Below the pieces are notes generated by a model. That model was given only the letters and a program-made list of their open reading frames with translations. It was not told the origin of the DNA and made no database searches. 64,000 nt of DNA, from contig CP073042.1 in the NCBI GenBank assembly GCA_018114805.1, positions 3,286,001-3,350,000 of the forward strand. Direction: 5' to 3'. The DNA comes from Candidatus Streptomyces philanthi (lineage in GTDB: Bacteria > Actinomycetota > Actinomycetes > Streptomycetales > Streptomycetaceae). Shown here piece by piece: positions 49,126-59,699 of the stretch (positions are counted from its first letter, which is position 1; each line of letters opens with the position of its first letter). The position numbers were made by a program, and so were the translations under genes.

Positions 49126-49446
49126 GTGGAACTGTTCCTCTTCCTCGTCGGGATCGTCCTGTGTCCCCCGCGCCGGTGGGCGGCGTGGGACGGCCGGGCG
49201 CTGCGGAGGCCACGGTGACCGTCGCGCCTCCCCTCGCGACCGGCACCCACCGACCGGGGGCCGCCCCCCGGCCCCCGCCCGGCAAGCGACGCGGCCAGCG
49301 ACGCGACGGGCGTGACGGCGAGTGGTGCGGCGGGCGACGCCGGATCGTCGGCGCTCCCCGTGGCCTCCGGCCTCCATCTCAGGTCGCCGCGGGTTGTTCA
49401 GCAAGCCGCCGTGGGCCCGGTGAACAATCCCGGCCCCGGCCCCGGC

Positions 49447-49494
49447 GCCACGCCATCAGCCAGGTCAGGGGCCACGCCCTCAGCCAGGTCAGGG
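49447..49494. repeat. Two 24-bp tandem repeats
   Basis: 49447-49470 and 49471-49494 differ at one base (core CAGCCAGGTCAGGG). They lie about 320 bp upstream of the lyase start. The rest of 49126-49530 has no gene. Confidence 0.7.
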
Positions 49495-49530
49495 CTCAGG
49501 CCAGGGGCCGGGGGTGGCGTACGGGAGGCG

Positions 49531-51055
49531 TTACGGGCGGCGCGTGCCCGTGGCCGACGGCGGGAGCCGGCGCGGCGACAGGGCCAAGTGTGGCCAGGAG
49601 CTGACGTCGCGTTGGAGCTGGCGGTCGTGGGTGGCCAGGACGACGGCCGCGGCGGTGGCCCGCAGCGCCTCGGTCAGCTCGTCGACCAGGGCGATGGACA
49701 GGTGGTTGGTGGGCTCGTCGAGCAGCAGGACGTGCGGCCGGGACGCGAGGGCCAGCGCGAGGTCGAGCCGCCGCCGCTGGCCTGTCGACAACTCGGCCAC
49801 CGGCCTGTCCGCGTCCCGCGCGCCGAGCAGCCCCAGCGCGCCGAGCCCGACGACCTCGCCCGCCGCCAGGACGCCGGCGCTGACCAGGCGCGCGGTGTGC
49901 GCCGCGTACAGCTCGCGGGCCCGCTCGCCGGTGGCGCGCGGCGACTCCTGCCCGAGCAGGTGGAGGCGGACACCGTGCGGCCGGTGTACCCGGCCCCTGG
50001 CGGGGGCGAGTTCGCCGGCCAGTACGCCAGCAGCGTGGACTTGCCCGCGCCGTTGGGGCCGCTGACGGCCAGCCGGTCGCCCGACTCCAGGGCCAGGCTG
50101 ACCGGCTGGTGCAGCCGCCCGGCCACGGCCACCCCGTCCGCGCGCAGCAAAACGACGCCGGGGCGGGTCGGCAGCTCGGGCGGTGCCAGGTGGCGCGGCG
50201 GCGCCGGCGCGGTGACCCGGTGCTGAGCCGGTTCCGCGCCTCGGACAGCGCCTGCGCGGGCCGCACGTGCTCGGCCTGCTGCTGCTCGTACTCTGCCGCC
50301 CAGCGGGCCCGCTCGGCCGCGCGGCCCTCCCGGTACCCGTCGTAGCCGCTGCCGTAGACGCGCGGTCGGCCGTCCCGGGTCGGGTCGAGGTCGAGCACGT
50401 GGGTGGCCACGTCCGCGAGCAGCGCCCGGTCGTGGCTGACCACGACGGAGCCGCCGGCGTGTGCGCGCAGCCGCTCGGTGAGGAAGCGGAGTCCGGCCAG
50501 GTCCAGGTGGTTGGTCGGCTCGTCCAGGAGCAGGAAGTCGTCGTCGGCCCCGAGCAGGCAGGCCAGCCGGACCCGGTAGCGCTGGCCGACGGAGAGCGTG
50601 TCGAGGGGCCGGGCGCGGTCGCTGACCGCGCTGAGGCCGGCGAGCGCCACGTCGACCCGGCGGTCCGCGTCCCAGGCGTCCAGCGCCTGGGACGCCTCCA
50701 GGGCGTCCGCGTACGCCGCCTCGGCGTCGAGGTCGCGCACGGCGGCACGGGCGTCGGCGAGGTGTTCGTCGACGAAGTCGCCGACGGTACGCCCGTCCCC
50801 GGCGGGCAGCTGTTGCTCGGCCAGCGCGAGGGTCCCCACGCGGTGCACGGTCCCCGCGTCCGGTGTCAGGGTGCAGGCCAGGACGTGCAGCAGGGTGGAC
50901 TTGCCGCGGCCGTTCTCGCCGACGACGCCCCAGCGCGCCCCTGGCGAGACCTGGAGGTCGAGGTGGCGCAGCACGGCGCGGCCACCGCGCGCGACGTGCA
51001 CGTCGGCGCAGGTCAACTGGACCCGGTCGCGTGCGGGCAAGGCAAGAGTGGGCAT
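49531..51055 (-). pseudogene. ABC-F protein (antibiotic-resistance or translation-factor type), two frameshifts
   Basis: A soluble double-ATPase ABC-F. The first half is intact: Walker [13 protein letters not shown], signature [11 protein letters not shown], Walker [14 protein letters not shown]. The frame is lost near 50225 and again near 49990. Pieces in the other frames include [13 protein letters not shown] (second Walker A) and [20 protein letters not shown] then [11 protein letters not shown]. No membrane segments. The family protects ribosomes from macrolides or lincosamides (TlrC/LmrC type) or tunes translation. ATG 51055. Confidence 0.85.
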
Positions 51056-51238
51056 GGTGTTCTTCCTCCGGAAACGGGCGCACGCCACCTGCGTACGGGA
51101 GGGGTGACCACCCGCGGACGAGCGGGGTGTGCGTGCGCCTTCGGGCTGACGGACGGCCCGGCGGGGGCGGGGGCCGTGGGCTGCGTCGCGGCTCTCGGCG
51201 CCCCACCACGAGGGGGGGCGGCGGAGCCTGTGGCCCGG

Positions 51239-51262
51239 TCAGAGGAAGAGCAGATACTGCAT
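51239..51262 (-). CDS. Seven-codon leader ORF upstream of the ABC-F gene
   Basis: The minus strand reads ATG to TGA coding MQYLLFL, 184 nt before the ABC-F start. The gap can form GC hairpins, including ACGGCCC/GGGCCGT at 51153-51177. Actinobacterial ABC-F resistance genes are known to use short uORFs for ribosome-mediated attenuation, so this is plausible. Confidence 0.4.
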   Translation of the reverse strand: MQYLLFL

Positions 51263-51352
51263 ACGAATCAGGCTAACAGCCGGTGTTCCGGTCCGGCCCG
51301 CGGATTTCTCACCGCCGCCCGTGGGGAGCCGGACCGCCGGCCCGGTGCCGGG

Positions 51353-52223
51353 TCAGACGGTGGCCAGCACGAAGTCCTCCCCGCTGGAGGGGCGCAGGCC
51401 GTCGGTCCGGTCGGCGAAGTAGCGGTCCGCCAGCGCGGAGCCGGGCAGGTGGCGGACGTCCCGGAAGCCGGCGTCGCGGGCCAGGGCCAGCATCTCGTCC
51501 GGGGCGTAGAAACCGATGAACGGAGTCCCCGCCGCGCGCGCCCTGACCTTGGTCGCCTCCAGCATGGCGCGGTCGCCCGGGTCGACGAGCCGGGCCGGCA
51601 GCAGGAACGTCATCGCGAGCGTCGAGCCGGGGGGAGCCGCGCGAGCCGGCGCAGGGTGGCGGTGGTGGCCTCCTCCGTTAGGTACAGCGTGACCCCGGTG
51701 CAGGCCACGACCGCCGGCCGGGTCCGGTCGAAGCCGGCGTCGGCGAGCCGTTCCCACCAGTCCTCGCTGGCCTCGAAGTCCACCGGCACCAGGTGCGGCC
51801 CCTCGGGTGGCCCGTCGTGCGCCGCGTCGGCCGTCGGGTGACCCAGCTCCGCCAGGCGCCGGCGCTTCCACGCCTGGGTGGCCGGCTGGTCGATCTCGAA
51901 GACCCGCATGTCGGCGGCGGCCTCCGGCCGGCGCTGGGCGAAGCTGTCGAGTCCGGCGCCGAGCACGACGTACTGGTCGACACCGTGGGCCGCCCGCTCG
52001 GCGACCAGGTCCTCGACGAAGCGCGCGCGGGCCACGATGGCAGCCCGCGCCGCTGGTGGCCAGCGGGTCCATGTCCGGCCGCCGCCAGTCCGCGCCGGGC
52101 TCGCCGCAACCCGACCTCGTCCCGGAACACGTGTGGCGGCGGGTCCACCCGTACGTGCAGGGCCCGCCACAGGGCCACCCGCACCGCCGTGTGGTCCGGC
52201 ACCCCGTTCGGTCCTTCCGCCAC
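51353..52223 (-). pseudogene. SAM-dependent methyltransferase (LCM/TIGR00027-like), frameshifted
   Basis: MAEGPNGVPDHTAVRVALWR starts the family fold. A frame change near 52090 leads to AAHGVDQYVVLGAGLDSFAQ (SAM motif I) and DMRVFEIDQPATQAWKRRRL (motif II), then VVACTGVTLYLTEE. Another change near 51640 leads to PARLVDPGDRAMLEATKVRA and the C-terminus GEDFVLATV. Two single-base corrections would give about 285 residues. Substrate unknown; it starts 31 bp after the VOC gene. Confidence 0.78.
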
Positions 52224-52253
52224 GATGACCGCTCCCTCTCCGTAGGTCGGTGG

Positions 52254-52592
52254 TTACGCCGGCGCCTGGAGGCTCCACAGTCGCCCGTCGGGGTCGCGGA
52301 CGGTCATCTCGGCGGTCCCGTAGTGGGTCTTCTCGAACGGCGTGACCACCTCGACGTCGGGGTCCAGGTCGAGCGCCCGTGCGTCGGCCACCTTCAGCAC
52401 GATCCGGGTGCGCGGCTCCCGGTCCTCGGGAACCTCGGCGATGAAGGCGTACGGCCCGTCGCCGTTGCGGAGTTGGCCCGACTGGTGGTCCGTCGCGAAC
52501 TCCAGCTCGTAGCCCATCGACTGCCAGAACCTCGCCGCCTTCCCCCAGTTGTGTGTCTCCAGGAACACGGCCTCGATCCCGTCGGTCGCCAT
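52254..52592 (-). CDS. VOC-family (glyoxalase/bleomycin-resistance-like) protein
   Basis: A 112-residue single-module VOC protein, MATDGIEAVFLETHNWGKAA to DPDGRLWSLQAPA, with the typical VRDPDG beta-hairpin near the end. ATG 52592 overlaps the stop of the RHH gene (TGACATG), so they are co-translated. No substrate can be assigned. Confidence 0.85.
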   Translation of the reverse strand: MATDGIEAVFLETHNWGKAARFWQSMGYELEFATDHQSGQLRNGDGPYAFIAEVPEDREPRTRIVLKVADARALDLDPDVEVVTPFEKTHYGTAEMTVRDPDGRLWSLQAPA

Positions 52593-52593
52593 G

Positions 52594-52773
52594 TCAGCTC
52601 TCCTTGTCAGACGGTTGCTGTTGCTGCCCGTGGGTGTCGTCGAGGTAGACGCGCAGGGCGTCCGCGACCACGGCCGACAGGGACTGACCCGTCTCGATGG
52701 CGTGGTGCTTGACCTGCTTGATCAGCCCGAGCGGCAAGTACACGTTGAACTGCTTGACCCCTTCGTCACTCAC
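52594..52773 (-). CDS. Small ribbon-helix-helix (CopG-like) protein
   Basis: 59 residues from GTG 52771-52773: [20 protein letters not shown], then [20 protein letters not shown]. The KQFNVYLP beta strand and two helices with TGQSLSAVV are a CopG/Arc-type DNA-binding fold. The Gln-rich tail ends KES. Coupled to the VOC gene; it probably regulates this small operon. No toxin partner is seen. The 52774-52980 gap holds nothing clear. Confidence 0.7.
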   Translation of the reverse strand: MSDEGVKQFNVYLPLGLIKQVKHHAIETGQSLSAVVADALRVYLDDTHGQQQQPSDKES

Positions 52774-52980
52774 GGGGCGGTGCTAGCAATCTAGGTAGCT
52801 AGGGGCGGAGACGCGTTGGGGGAGACCCTCGGTGGGTGGGGATCGTCGGGCGCGGGCATATGGGCGTGCCGGTAGGCGGGCGTGCGGGGTGGCGGCGTGG
52901 GCGGGCCTACGGCGGTGTGGGCCGGCGTCGGAGGAGGCGCCCGTCGAGCGGGCGCCCGCCGGGGCGGGGCCGCTCCGGCG

Positions 52981-55900
52981 TCAGTTCGTACCGATCTTGG
53001 CGAGGAGGTCCACGATGCGGCCCTGCACCTCGGGGCTGGTCGAGCGCTCGGCCAGGAAGAGCACGGTCTCGCCGGAGCTGAGCCGGGAGAGCTGGCCGGG
53101 GTCGATGTCGGCGGAGGTGTAGATGACGAGCGGGGTGCGGTTGAGCAGCCCGTTGCCGCGCAGCCAGTCCACGATACCGGCGCGCCGGCGGCGTACCTGC
53201 ATGAGGTCTATGACGGCGAGGTTTGGGCCGGGTGTCTGGGCGGCGAGGTTGACCGCCTCGGCGTCCGTGTCGGCGCGGGCCACCTGCATGCCGCGCCGCT
53301 GCAACGTCTCGGACAGCGCGCCCGCGATCGGCTCGTGCTCCTCGATCAGCAACACCCGCGGCGGGTGCTGCTCGCTGTCGCGCGGGCCCAGCGCCTTGAG
53401 CAGCACGGCCGGGTCAGCGCCGTACGCCGCCTCCCGGCTCGCCTGCCCGAGACCGGCCGTCACCAGCACCGGGACCTCGGCCGCGACCGCCGCCGTACGC
53501 AGCGACTGGAGCGCCGTGCCCGTGATGGGCCGGTGAGCGGGTCCACGAACAGCGCCGCGGGTTGTCCAACGGCTCGGGGCCCTCGGCGCCCTCGTCCGGG
53601 GCGCCTATGGCGAACGCCCGCCCGGCGCCGGAGGCCAGCCGCTGCTGTGGGTGCTGCTGGCCCGGGTGTTGCGGGACCTGCGGCATCGGCTGCGGCGCGC
53701 GGTGCGGCGGCTGCGCCAGGCCCGGCAGCGCCGAGCCGTCCGGCCGCCCGGTCCCCATCGGGTCGCCGCCCCGGCCCTGGCCCGCGGCGTCGGGGCCCGC
53801 CTCGGGCCCGTGCGGGTCCACCGGGTACTCCGCGTCGGGGCGCGCCGCCAGCTTGCGGCGCCGGCCCGAACCGGCCGCCCCGGACGCGGGCGGCTGGCCC
53901 GGCTGCTGCTGGCCCGCCCCGTGCGGGGCTGGCCGCCCCGCGCGGGGTGGTGCGGCTGCTGGGGCGGGGCCGTCGGGTCGGGGATGGCCTGCGCGAAGGG
54001 CATGCCCTGACCGAGCGTGCGCACGCTGATCGGGCGGCCCTGCGTGTCGTGCGTGGGGTCGCCACGGTGTTGGTCGCCCCGGTGCGGGTCGCCGTGCTGG
54101 GGCTCGCCGTGCTGCGGGCCGCGTCGCCGCCGGCGGCGGCCTGTCCGGCGCCGCTCGGGTCGCCGAGCGGACGCCGCCCGGCCGGCGGCTGCTCGCCGGG
54201 CCGGCCACCCTGCGACCGGACATCGGGCTGACCGGGTTGGCCGGGCTGACCCGCGTGGCCGGGGTGACCGGCGCGCCCGTCGGTGCCAGGGCGCGGCTGT
54301 TCGTCCGCGAGCGGGCGCCGCGCGCCGCTGCCCCTGGCCCTGCTGGCCGGGCCCTGGCTGGCCGGGTCCCTGCTGGGCCTGCTGTCCCTGGTCGTGCGGC
54401 CCGCCCCACGGAGGCGCGGCCTCGGCGCGCGGCTCCGGAACGCCGGTCGGCCACGGCGCGCCCGCCGCGCCGGCGCCGTCGGCCTGGCCCGGAACGTCCT
54501 GCGCTGCGGGGCCGGTCGCGCTGCCGCCGGCGGCAGCGCGACCGGCACGCGCCCGGCCGCCACCTCGTGCGCCTGCTGCTGCGCTGTCGGCTGCTGCTCG
54601 GGGCCCGCCGCTGGGCGCGGCGGCCCAGCCCCCGGAGCGCGGGTCCGCCCCGGCCTGGCCCGGCCCCTGCTCCGTACGTGCCGTCTCGGGGCCGGCCGGG
54701 CGCCCGCCCGGCCGGCTCCAGGCCGCCCGGCCCCTGCGGCCCGCCCCGCGCGTCGCTCGCGGCGGGCGGCAGCGCCAACGCGCCACCCTGACCGGCACCG
54801 CCCGCCAACTGCTCGGGAATCCGTCCCGGTTGGCCCGGGTGCCCCGCCTGGCTTGTCGCGTCGGCCTGGCCCGACCGCGCCTGGCCTGGCTGTCCCGTCC
54901 GGTCCACCTGTTCGTGCCGGCCGGCGTGCGCGCCGCGCCGCCCGTCCGCGCCACCGCCCGGCTGACCCGGGCTGCCCGGCTGGCCCTGCGCCGGCACGGG
55001 GAGCTGGCGCCGTGTCGCGCGTCGGGCGGCAGGCCCTGCGCGGGCACCGGCCGGGTGTCGCCGGCGCGCGGCCCGTCCTCGGGGCCGACCGGCTCCTCGA
55101 CGGCGCCCGTCTCCCCGGGCTCGCCCGGCGCCTGCCCCGCACCGCCGTCGCCGCGCGCGTGCCGGTTCGCCCGGCGCCGCTGACCGCTGCTGGCCTTGTC
55201 CGTGGCCGCCAGCCCGGCCGCGCCCGGCCCCACCGGAATGCCAGGACCGACTGGGATGCCGCCCGGGCCGGCGTCGCCGCCCTGGCCAGCGGGCCGCTCC
55301 TCGGCGGGGTCGCGGCGCGCACGCCGGCGCCCCGTGGGCCGCTGCCGCGCGCCCGCATTGGCGTCGGTACCACCGCCGTCGCCGTCACCGCTCCCGGCCG
55401 CTTCGGCACCCGGCGCGCTGCCGGCCGGCGTTGCCTGGCCCGCCGCCTCGCCCGCGGCGCCCGTACGACGCGCCCGACGCCCGGACGACGGCCGGCCGCC
55501 AGCGGCGTCACTGCCCCCCACGACGCCCGCGGCCCGCGCGCCGTCCGTACCGCGCGCGGCTCCTTGGGCACCGGCATCACGGTGGTGGAGTTGTCCTGGT
55601 CCACGGGGACGCGCACCGCGCCCGTACTGTCGTCGGTGTCCGCCCGCCCACTGGTCAGCGGCTTGCCGTCTGCGGAGACCGGCACCTCCAGCACGTACGC
55701 GCTGCCGCTCATGCCCGCCATCTTGTGCGTCTGCAACACGCCGCCGTGCTTGCGGACGATGCCGCGCACGATCGGCTCGTGCACCGGGTCGCCACCCGGG
55801 TGCGGGCCGCGCACCTCGATCCGTACGACGTCGCCGCGCTGCGCCGCCCCCACCATGATCGTCGAGTCGCCGGGCGCGGCGGCCGGCTGCGGCGCGCCCC

Positions 55901-57169
55901 CCGGCGCGCCGTGCGCCCCCGGGTCCTGCGCCGCCGTCCCACCGACCGCCATCGCGTTGCCGGTCGCGTCCAGCCCGGCCACGTCCGCGATCAGATGGGC
56001 GAGCGCCTGCGCCAGCCGTACGGGGTCCACCTCGGCCTCGATCGGCGGCGCGTGCACCGCGAACCGCGCCCGGCCCGGGCCGATGAGCTCGATCGCGCCC
56101 TCGACGCCGGCGGCCACCACCGCGTCCAACGACACCGTCTCGCGCGCGAGCCGCTCCTTGCCGGCCGCGAGCCGCTGGTAGCTGAGGACGTTGTCGACCA
56201 GCGTCGTCATACGCGCGTAGCCCGCGGCGAGGTAGTGCAGCACCTGGTTGGCCTCGGGCCACAACTGCCCGGCCGGGTCGGCGGCGAGCCCGCCCAGCTC
56301 ACCGCGCAGCTCGGCCAGCGGCCCGCGCAGCGAGACGTCGAGCACGGCGAGGAGCTGCGCGTGCCGCGCGGCCAGCGCGTCGTACGAGCGCCGGTCGGTG
56401 AACGTCATCACCGCGCCCACCAACTGCTCGCCGTCCCGCACCGGCGCCGTCGTCAGGTCCACCGGCACCGCCCGGCCGTCCTTGGCCCACAGCACCTGCC
56501 CCCGCACCCGGTGCTTGCGGCCGAGCGCAACGTGTCGGCGAGCGGCGTCTCCTCGTACGGCAACGGCGTGCCGTCCGCGCGCGTGTGCTGGACCAGCGGG
56601 TGCAACTCCTGGCCACCGAGGTCGCTGGCCCTGTAACCCAGGATCTGCGCTGCCGACGGGTTGACGAGGACGACCTTGCCCTCGATGTCCACGCCCTCGG
56701 CCGCGGCCCGCAGTATCATCTCGGTCTGCCGTTGCTGCCGGGCGAGTTCGGCCTCGGTGTCGAGCGTGCCGGTCAGGTCGCGCACGACGAGCATGAGCAG
56801 CTCGTCACCGGTGTAGCTGTGGTGGTTCACGTACGGGGTGCGGCCGTCCTCCAGGTTGGCGCTGGTCGCCTCGACCGGGAACTGGATGCCGTCGGTCCGC
56901 CGCGCGATCATGCGGGTCGGCTTCGTCCGGACGCCCTCGACCTCGCCGCTCGGTCGCATCGAACCCGGGATGCGCTTGCAGTCGAAGGACGGCAGCAGGT
57001 CGAGCAACCCCCGCCCGACCAGCGCCGTTCCCGGCGCCTCGAAGGTCTCCAGGGCGATGTGGTTGGTGTTGACGACGGTGCCGTTGGCGTTGACGAGCAA
57101 CAGTGCGTCGGGCAGCGCGTTGAGTACAGCCGCGAGGCGAGCAGCGCCTCGCGATGGCCTGCTGCTCAC
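52981..57169 (-). pseudogene. Very long PAS/kinase-like/receiver-like hybrid sensor with multiple frameshifts
   Basis: About 1,390 residues if joined. From GTG 57169: PAS 1 (AVLNALPDALLLVNANGTVV), PAS 2 (EMILRAAAEGVDIEGKVVLV), frameshift near 56520, PAS 3-like segment (VLWAKDGRAVPVDLTTAPVR), dimerisation helix LAVLDVSLRGPLAELRGELG, ATPase-like end (VRGIVRKHGGVLQ), then about 650 residues rich in Gly, Pro and Gln read over several frames (53.5-55.6 kb), and a receiver-like end (RVLLIEEHEPIAGALSETLQ) stopping at 52981. The H-box lacks its His and the receiver lacks its Lys. GGGAGG precedes GTG 57169. Confidence 0.75.
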
Positions 57170-57503
57170 GACGACGCTTCCTCCCAGATCTACGCTCCTT
57201 GCGGACACCCGGCGTCATCCTGCCGCCCGTCCGGCTGGCGTCACTAGGGGAGGAGTCTACGGGCAGGCGCCCTCGACGCGGCGGCGGATGAGCGTGAGCC
57301 GCGACGCGCGTGGCGCACCCTGGGGCAAACCTCGCCGCGCCCGACGTTCGCCCCCGAACCAGGACCAGCCCGACCTCCCCGCAACCCCCACCCGCCCCGC
57401 GCCCACCACGCCCCGTGGCTCCGTACGAGGCCCGTACCAGGCCTGTACGCGGCCGGAACGAGGCCCCTGCGGCGCCGCCACGCGCGGTTCGCCACGGAAT
57501 CGT

Positions 57504-57555
57504 GGCAAGCGAGGGGAAGCCCCCGAACATCCAAGCGAGGGGAAGCCCCCGAACA
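57504..57555. repeat. Two perfect 26-bp tandem repeats
   Basis: 57504-57529 and 57530-57555 are identical (starting CAAGCGAGGGGAAGCCCCCG), 340 bp upstream of the hybrid sensor. The rest of 57209-57817 has no gene, only further GC-rich short repeats (GTTCCGGGCCGGGGC twice near 57760-57790). Confidence 0.85.
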
Positions 57556-57817
57556 TCACCGAACAGATGAAAAGAGCAAAGAACTTCGGAAATGGCAAGC
57601 ATGCCCGAAACGCCACCGCTGCGAGCGGCGACGGCGGGACCGGAGAGAGGGTGGGACCGGCGAGAGAGCGGTGGCGCGCCGTCAGAAGCGTGCCCCTGTC
57701 GGAAACGTCCCCCGTCCGGGACCGAGGTCCTGGGCGGGGGCACGAGGTCTCACCAGACGTTCCGGGCCGGGGCACGTTCCGGGCCGGGGCCCCGCGCGCC
57801 GGGCCGGGGCCGGGTCA

Positions 57818-58264
57818 TCAGTTGCGGGGGGTGCCCAACAACTTCGCGAACTTGTTCCAGCGGCTGATCTCGCAGCCGTCCACGCGCGAGAAGTCGGCGC
57901 TGACCGGCCGCCCCGACCAACGCCCGCCGACGTGCGCCGTCGCCGGCCCGCCGTAGATCTTGGTGCAAGCCGTCCCCTTCGGCACCGGCGCGAACGGGTC
58001 GGCCCCCCACGCCGTCTTCTTGGACACCTCGGCGCAGGCCGCCGCGGGGTTCGGGTGGTTGCCGCCGGTCGGGTGGCAGTAGAGGTGGTACGTGCGCTGG
58101 TCCGCGACCTTGCCGGTGTCCGACACCGTGACGGTGAGGTGGTGCGCGGGCCCGGGCGCCGGAACCGGCAGCGGCTTGGCCGCGGCGTGCGGCGCGACGC
58201 TCAGTAAGGCGGGAACCACGGCCGCGGCGGCTGCGGCGGCGACGATGAGGCGGTGCGTTGACAT
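57818..58264 (-). CDS. Subtilisin inhibitor-like (SSI) secreted protease inhibitor
   Basis: 148 residues with a signal peptide ending SVAPHAAA. The mature SSI fold begins LTVTVSDTGKVADQRTYHLY, with the two conserved disulphides (CHPTGGNHPNPAAACAEV, and Cys of CTKIY to Cys of DGCEISRW). The reactive loop reads GTACTKIYGG. By alignment with SSI (CPMVYDP) P1 is Lys, predicting a trypsin-type rather than subtilisin-type inhibitor. ATG 58264. Confidence 0.9.
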   Translation of the reverse strand: MSTHRLIVAAAAAAAVVPALLSVAPHAAAKPLPVPAPGPAHHLTVTVSDTGKVADQRTYHLYCHPTGGNHPNPAAACAEVSKKTAWGADPFAPVPKGTACTKIYGGPATAHVGGRWSGRPVSADFSRVDGCEISRWNKFAKLLGTPRN

Positions 58265-58522
58265 CCAGGACTCCAAGATCGTGCGACTACGGGGCGCGGC
58301 GCGCCCTTGTCCGACTAACGCGCCCGTGGGATGTCCGTTGCGCAAGAAGTCCGCGACGAAGCGACGAATCGCTGGAAAGCACCAAAAAACACCCGCGCGG
58401 CGCCGATACGCCTTTGCCGCCCCCGCCGAACGCCGAGTACCATGGGCCGCGATTGGTGACAGCCCGCAGAGCTGTGCCATCATCTGCACACAACACACCG
58501 CGCGCTCGCGTGGTCCGTGTGT

Positions 58523-58611
58523 GGAGGCTTCGCCTAGTCTGGTCTATGGCGCCGCACTGCTAATGCGGTTTGGGGTAACCCCCATCCCGGGTTCAAATCC
58601 CGGAGCCTCCG
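58523..58611 (+). tRNA. tRNA-Ser (anticodon GCT)
   Basis: GGAGGCT/AGCCTCC acceptor, anticodon stem CCGCA/TGCGG with loop CTGCTAA, long variable arm, T arm CCGGGTTCAAATCCCGG. 89 nt. Confidence 0.97.
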
Positions 58612-58619
58612 CTCTGTAC

Positions 58620-58653
58620 AAAGCCCCGACCGTCTCGTACGGCTGGGGCTTTT
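58620..58653 (+). terminator. Terminator after tRNA-Ser
   Basis: AAAGCCCCGACCG can pair with CGGCTGGGGCTTT, followed by T. Nothing else is seen between 58654 and 59000. Confidence 0.75.
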
Positions 58654-59000
58654 GCGTTGCCCGCGCGGCGGGGTGCGGGCCGCGGGGTGGGGTGCGTGCC
58701 CCGGCGTGGACGGGGCGGGGTGCGCGACACGCCGGGCGCCGCTGCTGGCGCCGCCGGTGCGGGCCGGGCCGGCTGGGTGGACCGGGGCACGCGGCGTCGG
58801 TCAGGCCTCCCCGCGCGATCGCGACATCTCGTGCCTCCCAGCCACTCACCCGTGATCGTCCGCTTCACCTGACGGCGATCATGCTCCGCAGTCATTTCCG
58901 CAGGTCAGAGCGGGTCGGGGGAATGGATTTCGCCTCGCGGCGCAGGTCATGTAATGTTGTTCCCGCAAAGGCGACCGGGCAAGAAAACGCCGGGAAGCAA

Positions 59001-59073
59001 GCGCTCGTAGCTTAACGGATAGAGCACTTGACTACGGATCAAGAGGTTGCAGGTTCGAATCCTGCCGAGCGCG
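59001..59073 (+). tRNA. tRNA-Arg (anticodon ACG)
   Basis: GCGCTCG/CGAGCGC acceptor, D arm TAGCTTAACGGATAGAGCA, anticodon loop CTACGGA with anticodon ACG, T arm GCAGGTTCGAATCCTGC. 73 nt, CCA not encoded. Its 3' half closely resembles the tRNA fragment at 61602-61646. Confidence 0.97.
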
Positions 59074-59106
59074 CAGCAGAATTCAGAGGGCCCTTCCAGT
59101 AAATGG

Positions 59107-59540
59107 GACGGCCTTCTGGCGTATGTGGTGACGGCAGTGTTGACAGTGACCGCTGCCCCGCAGCGAGTTCGGTAGTGATGGCGCAGAACGGGCGTTCGCG
59201 CCCTTACGGCGGCGGTGAGGTCGACCAGGAGCAAGACAGTGACCAGCGGGAGGGCGAAGGCCCACGGGTGGTCCGCGACTGCATGTGGGATCTGCGTGTT
59301 CATGAAACCCACGCCCACGACGACCAGGACCCACCGCCGAGCGGTGGACCGCTCCACGTCCAGGAAGGTCGCGTCGGAGCTGGTCAACGCCCAGAAGTTG
59401 AGGGCCGCGACGAGCGCCACCGCGGTCTCACCGGCGCCGCGCCAGGACAGCTGACCGTGCGGGTGCTCTATGAGCTGACCGAAGGCGAAGACGACGACCA
59501 GGTCGAAGAACAACTCCAGGGGACACGCCGCGCCGTGTCG
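59107..59540 (-). pseudogene. Fragment of a low-temperature-requirement A (LtrA) membrane protein
   Basis: The frame reads LELFFDLVVVFAFGQLIEHP, then ALNFWALTSSDATFLDVERS and GFMNTQIPHAVADHPWAFAL, recognisable LtrA sequence with three or four membrane helices. Both ends are missing compared with the usual 350-400 residues. The C-terminal reading runs into the tRNA-Arg gene as noise. It looks like a leftover at a tRNA-linked integration site. Confidence 0.6.
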
Positions 59541-59699
59541 TTCCCGGCGACGCGCGGTTCACGCGCTGGCCGTGTCGTTCCCCGGTCTGTCGTTGCACGT
59601 CATACGTCCATGATCCGGCGGGCCGAGGGGGTGCGCGACGCGTGCCCAGCCCGGGCGCGCGTGGTGCCCAGCCCGGGCTGCGGGGAACGAGCCGCTTGG

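Noticed and set aside
52594..52773. Antitoxin of a toxin-antitoxin pair
   Set aside because: The RHH fold fits, but the coupled partner is a VOC protein and not a toxin family.
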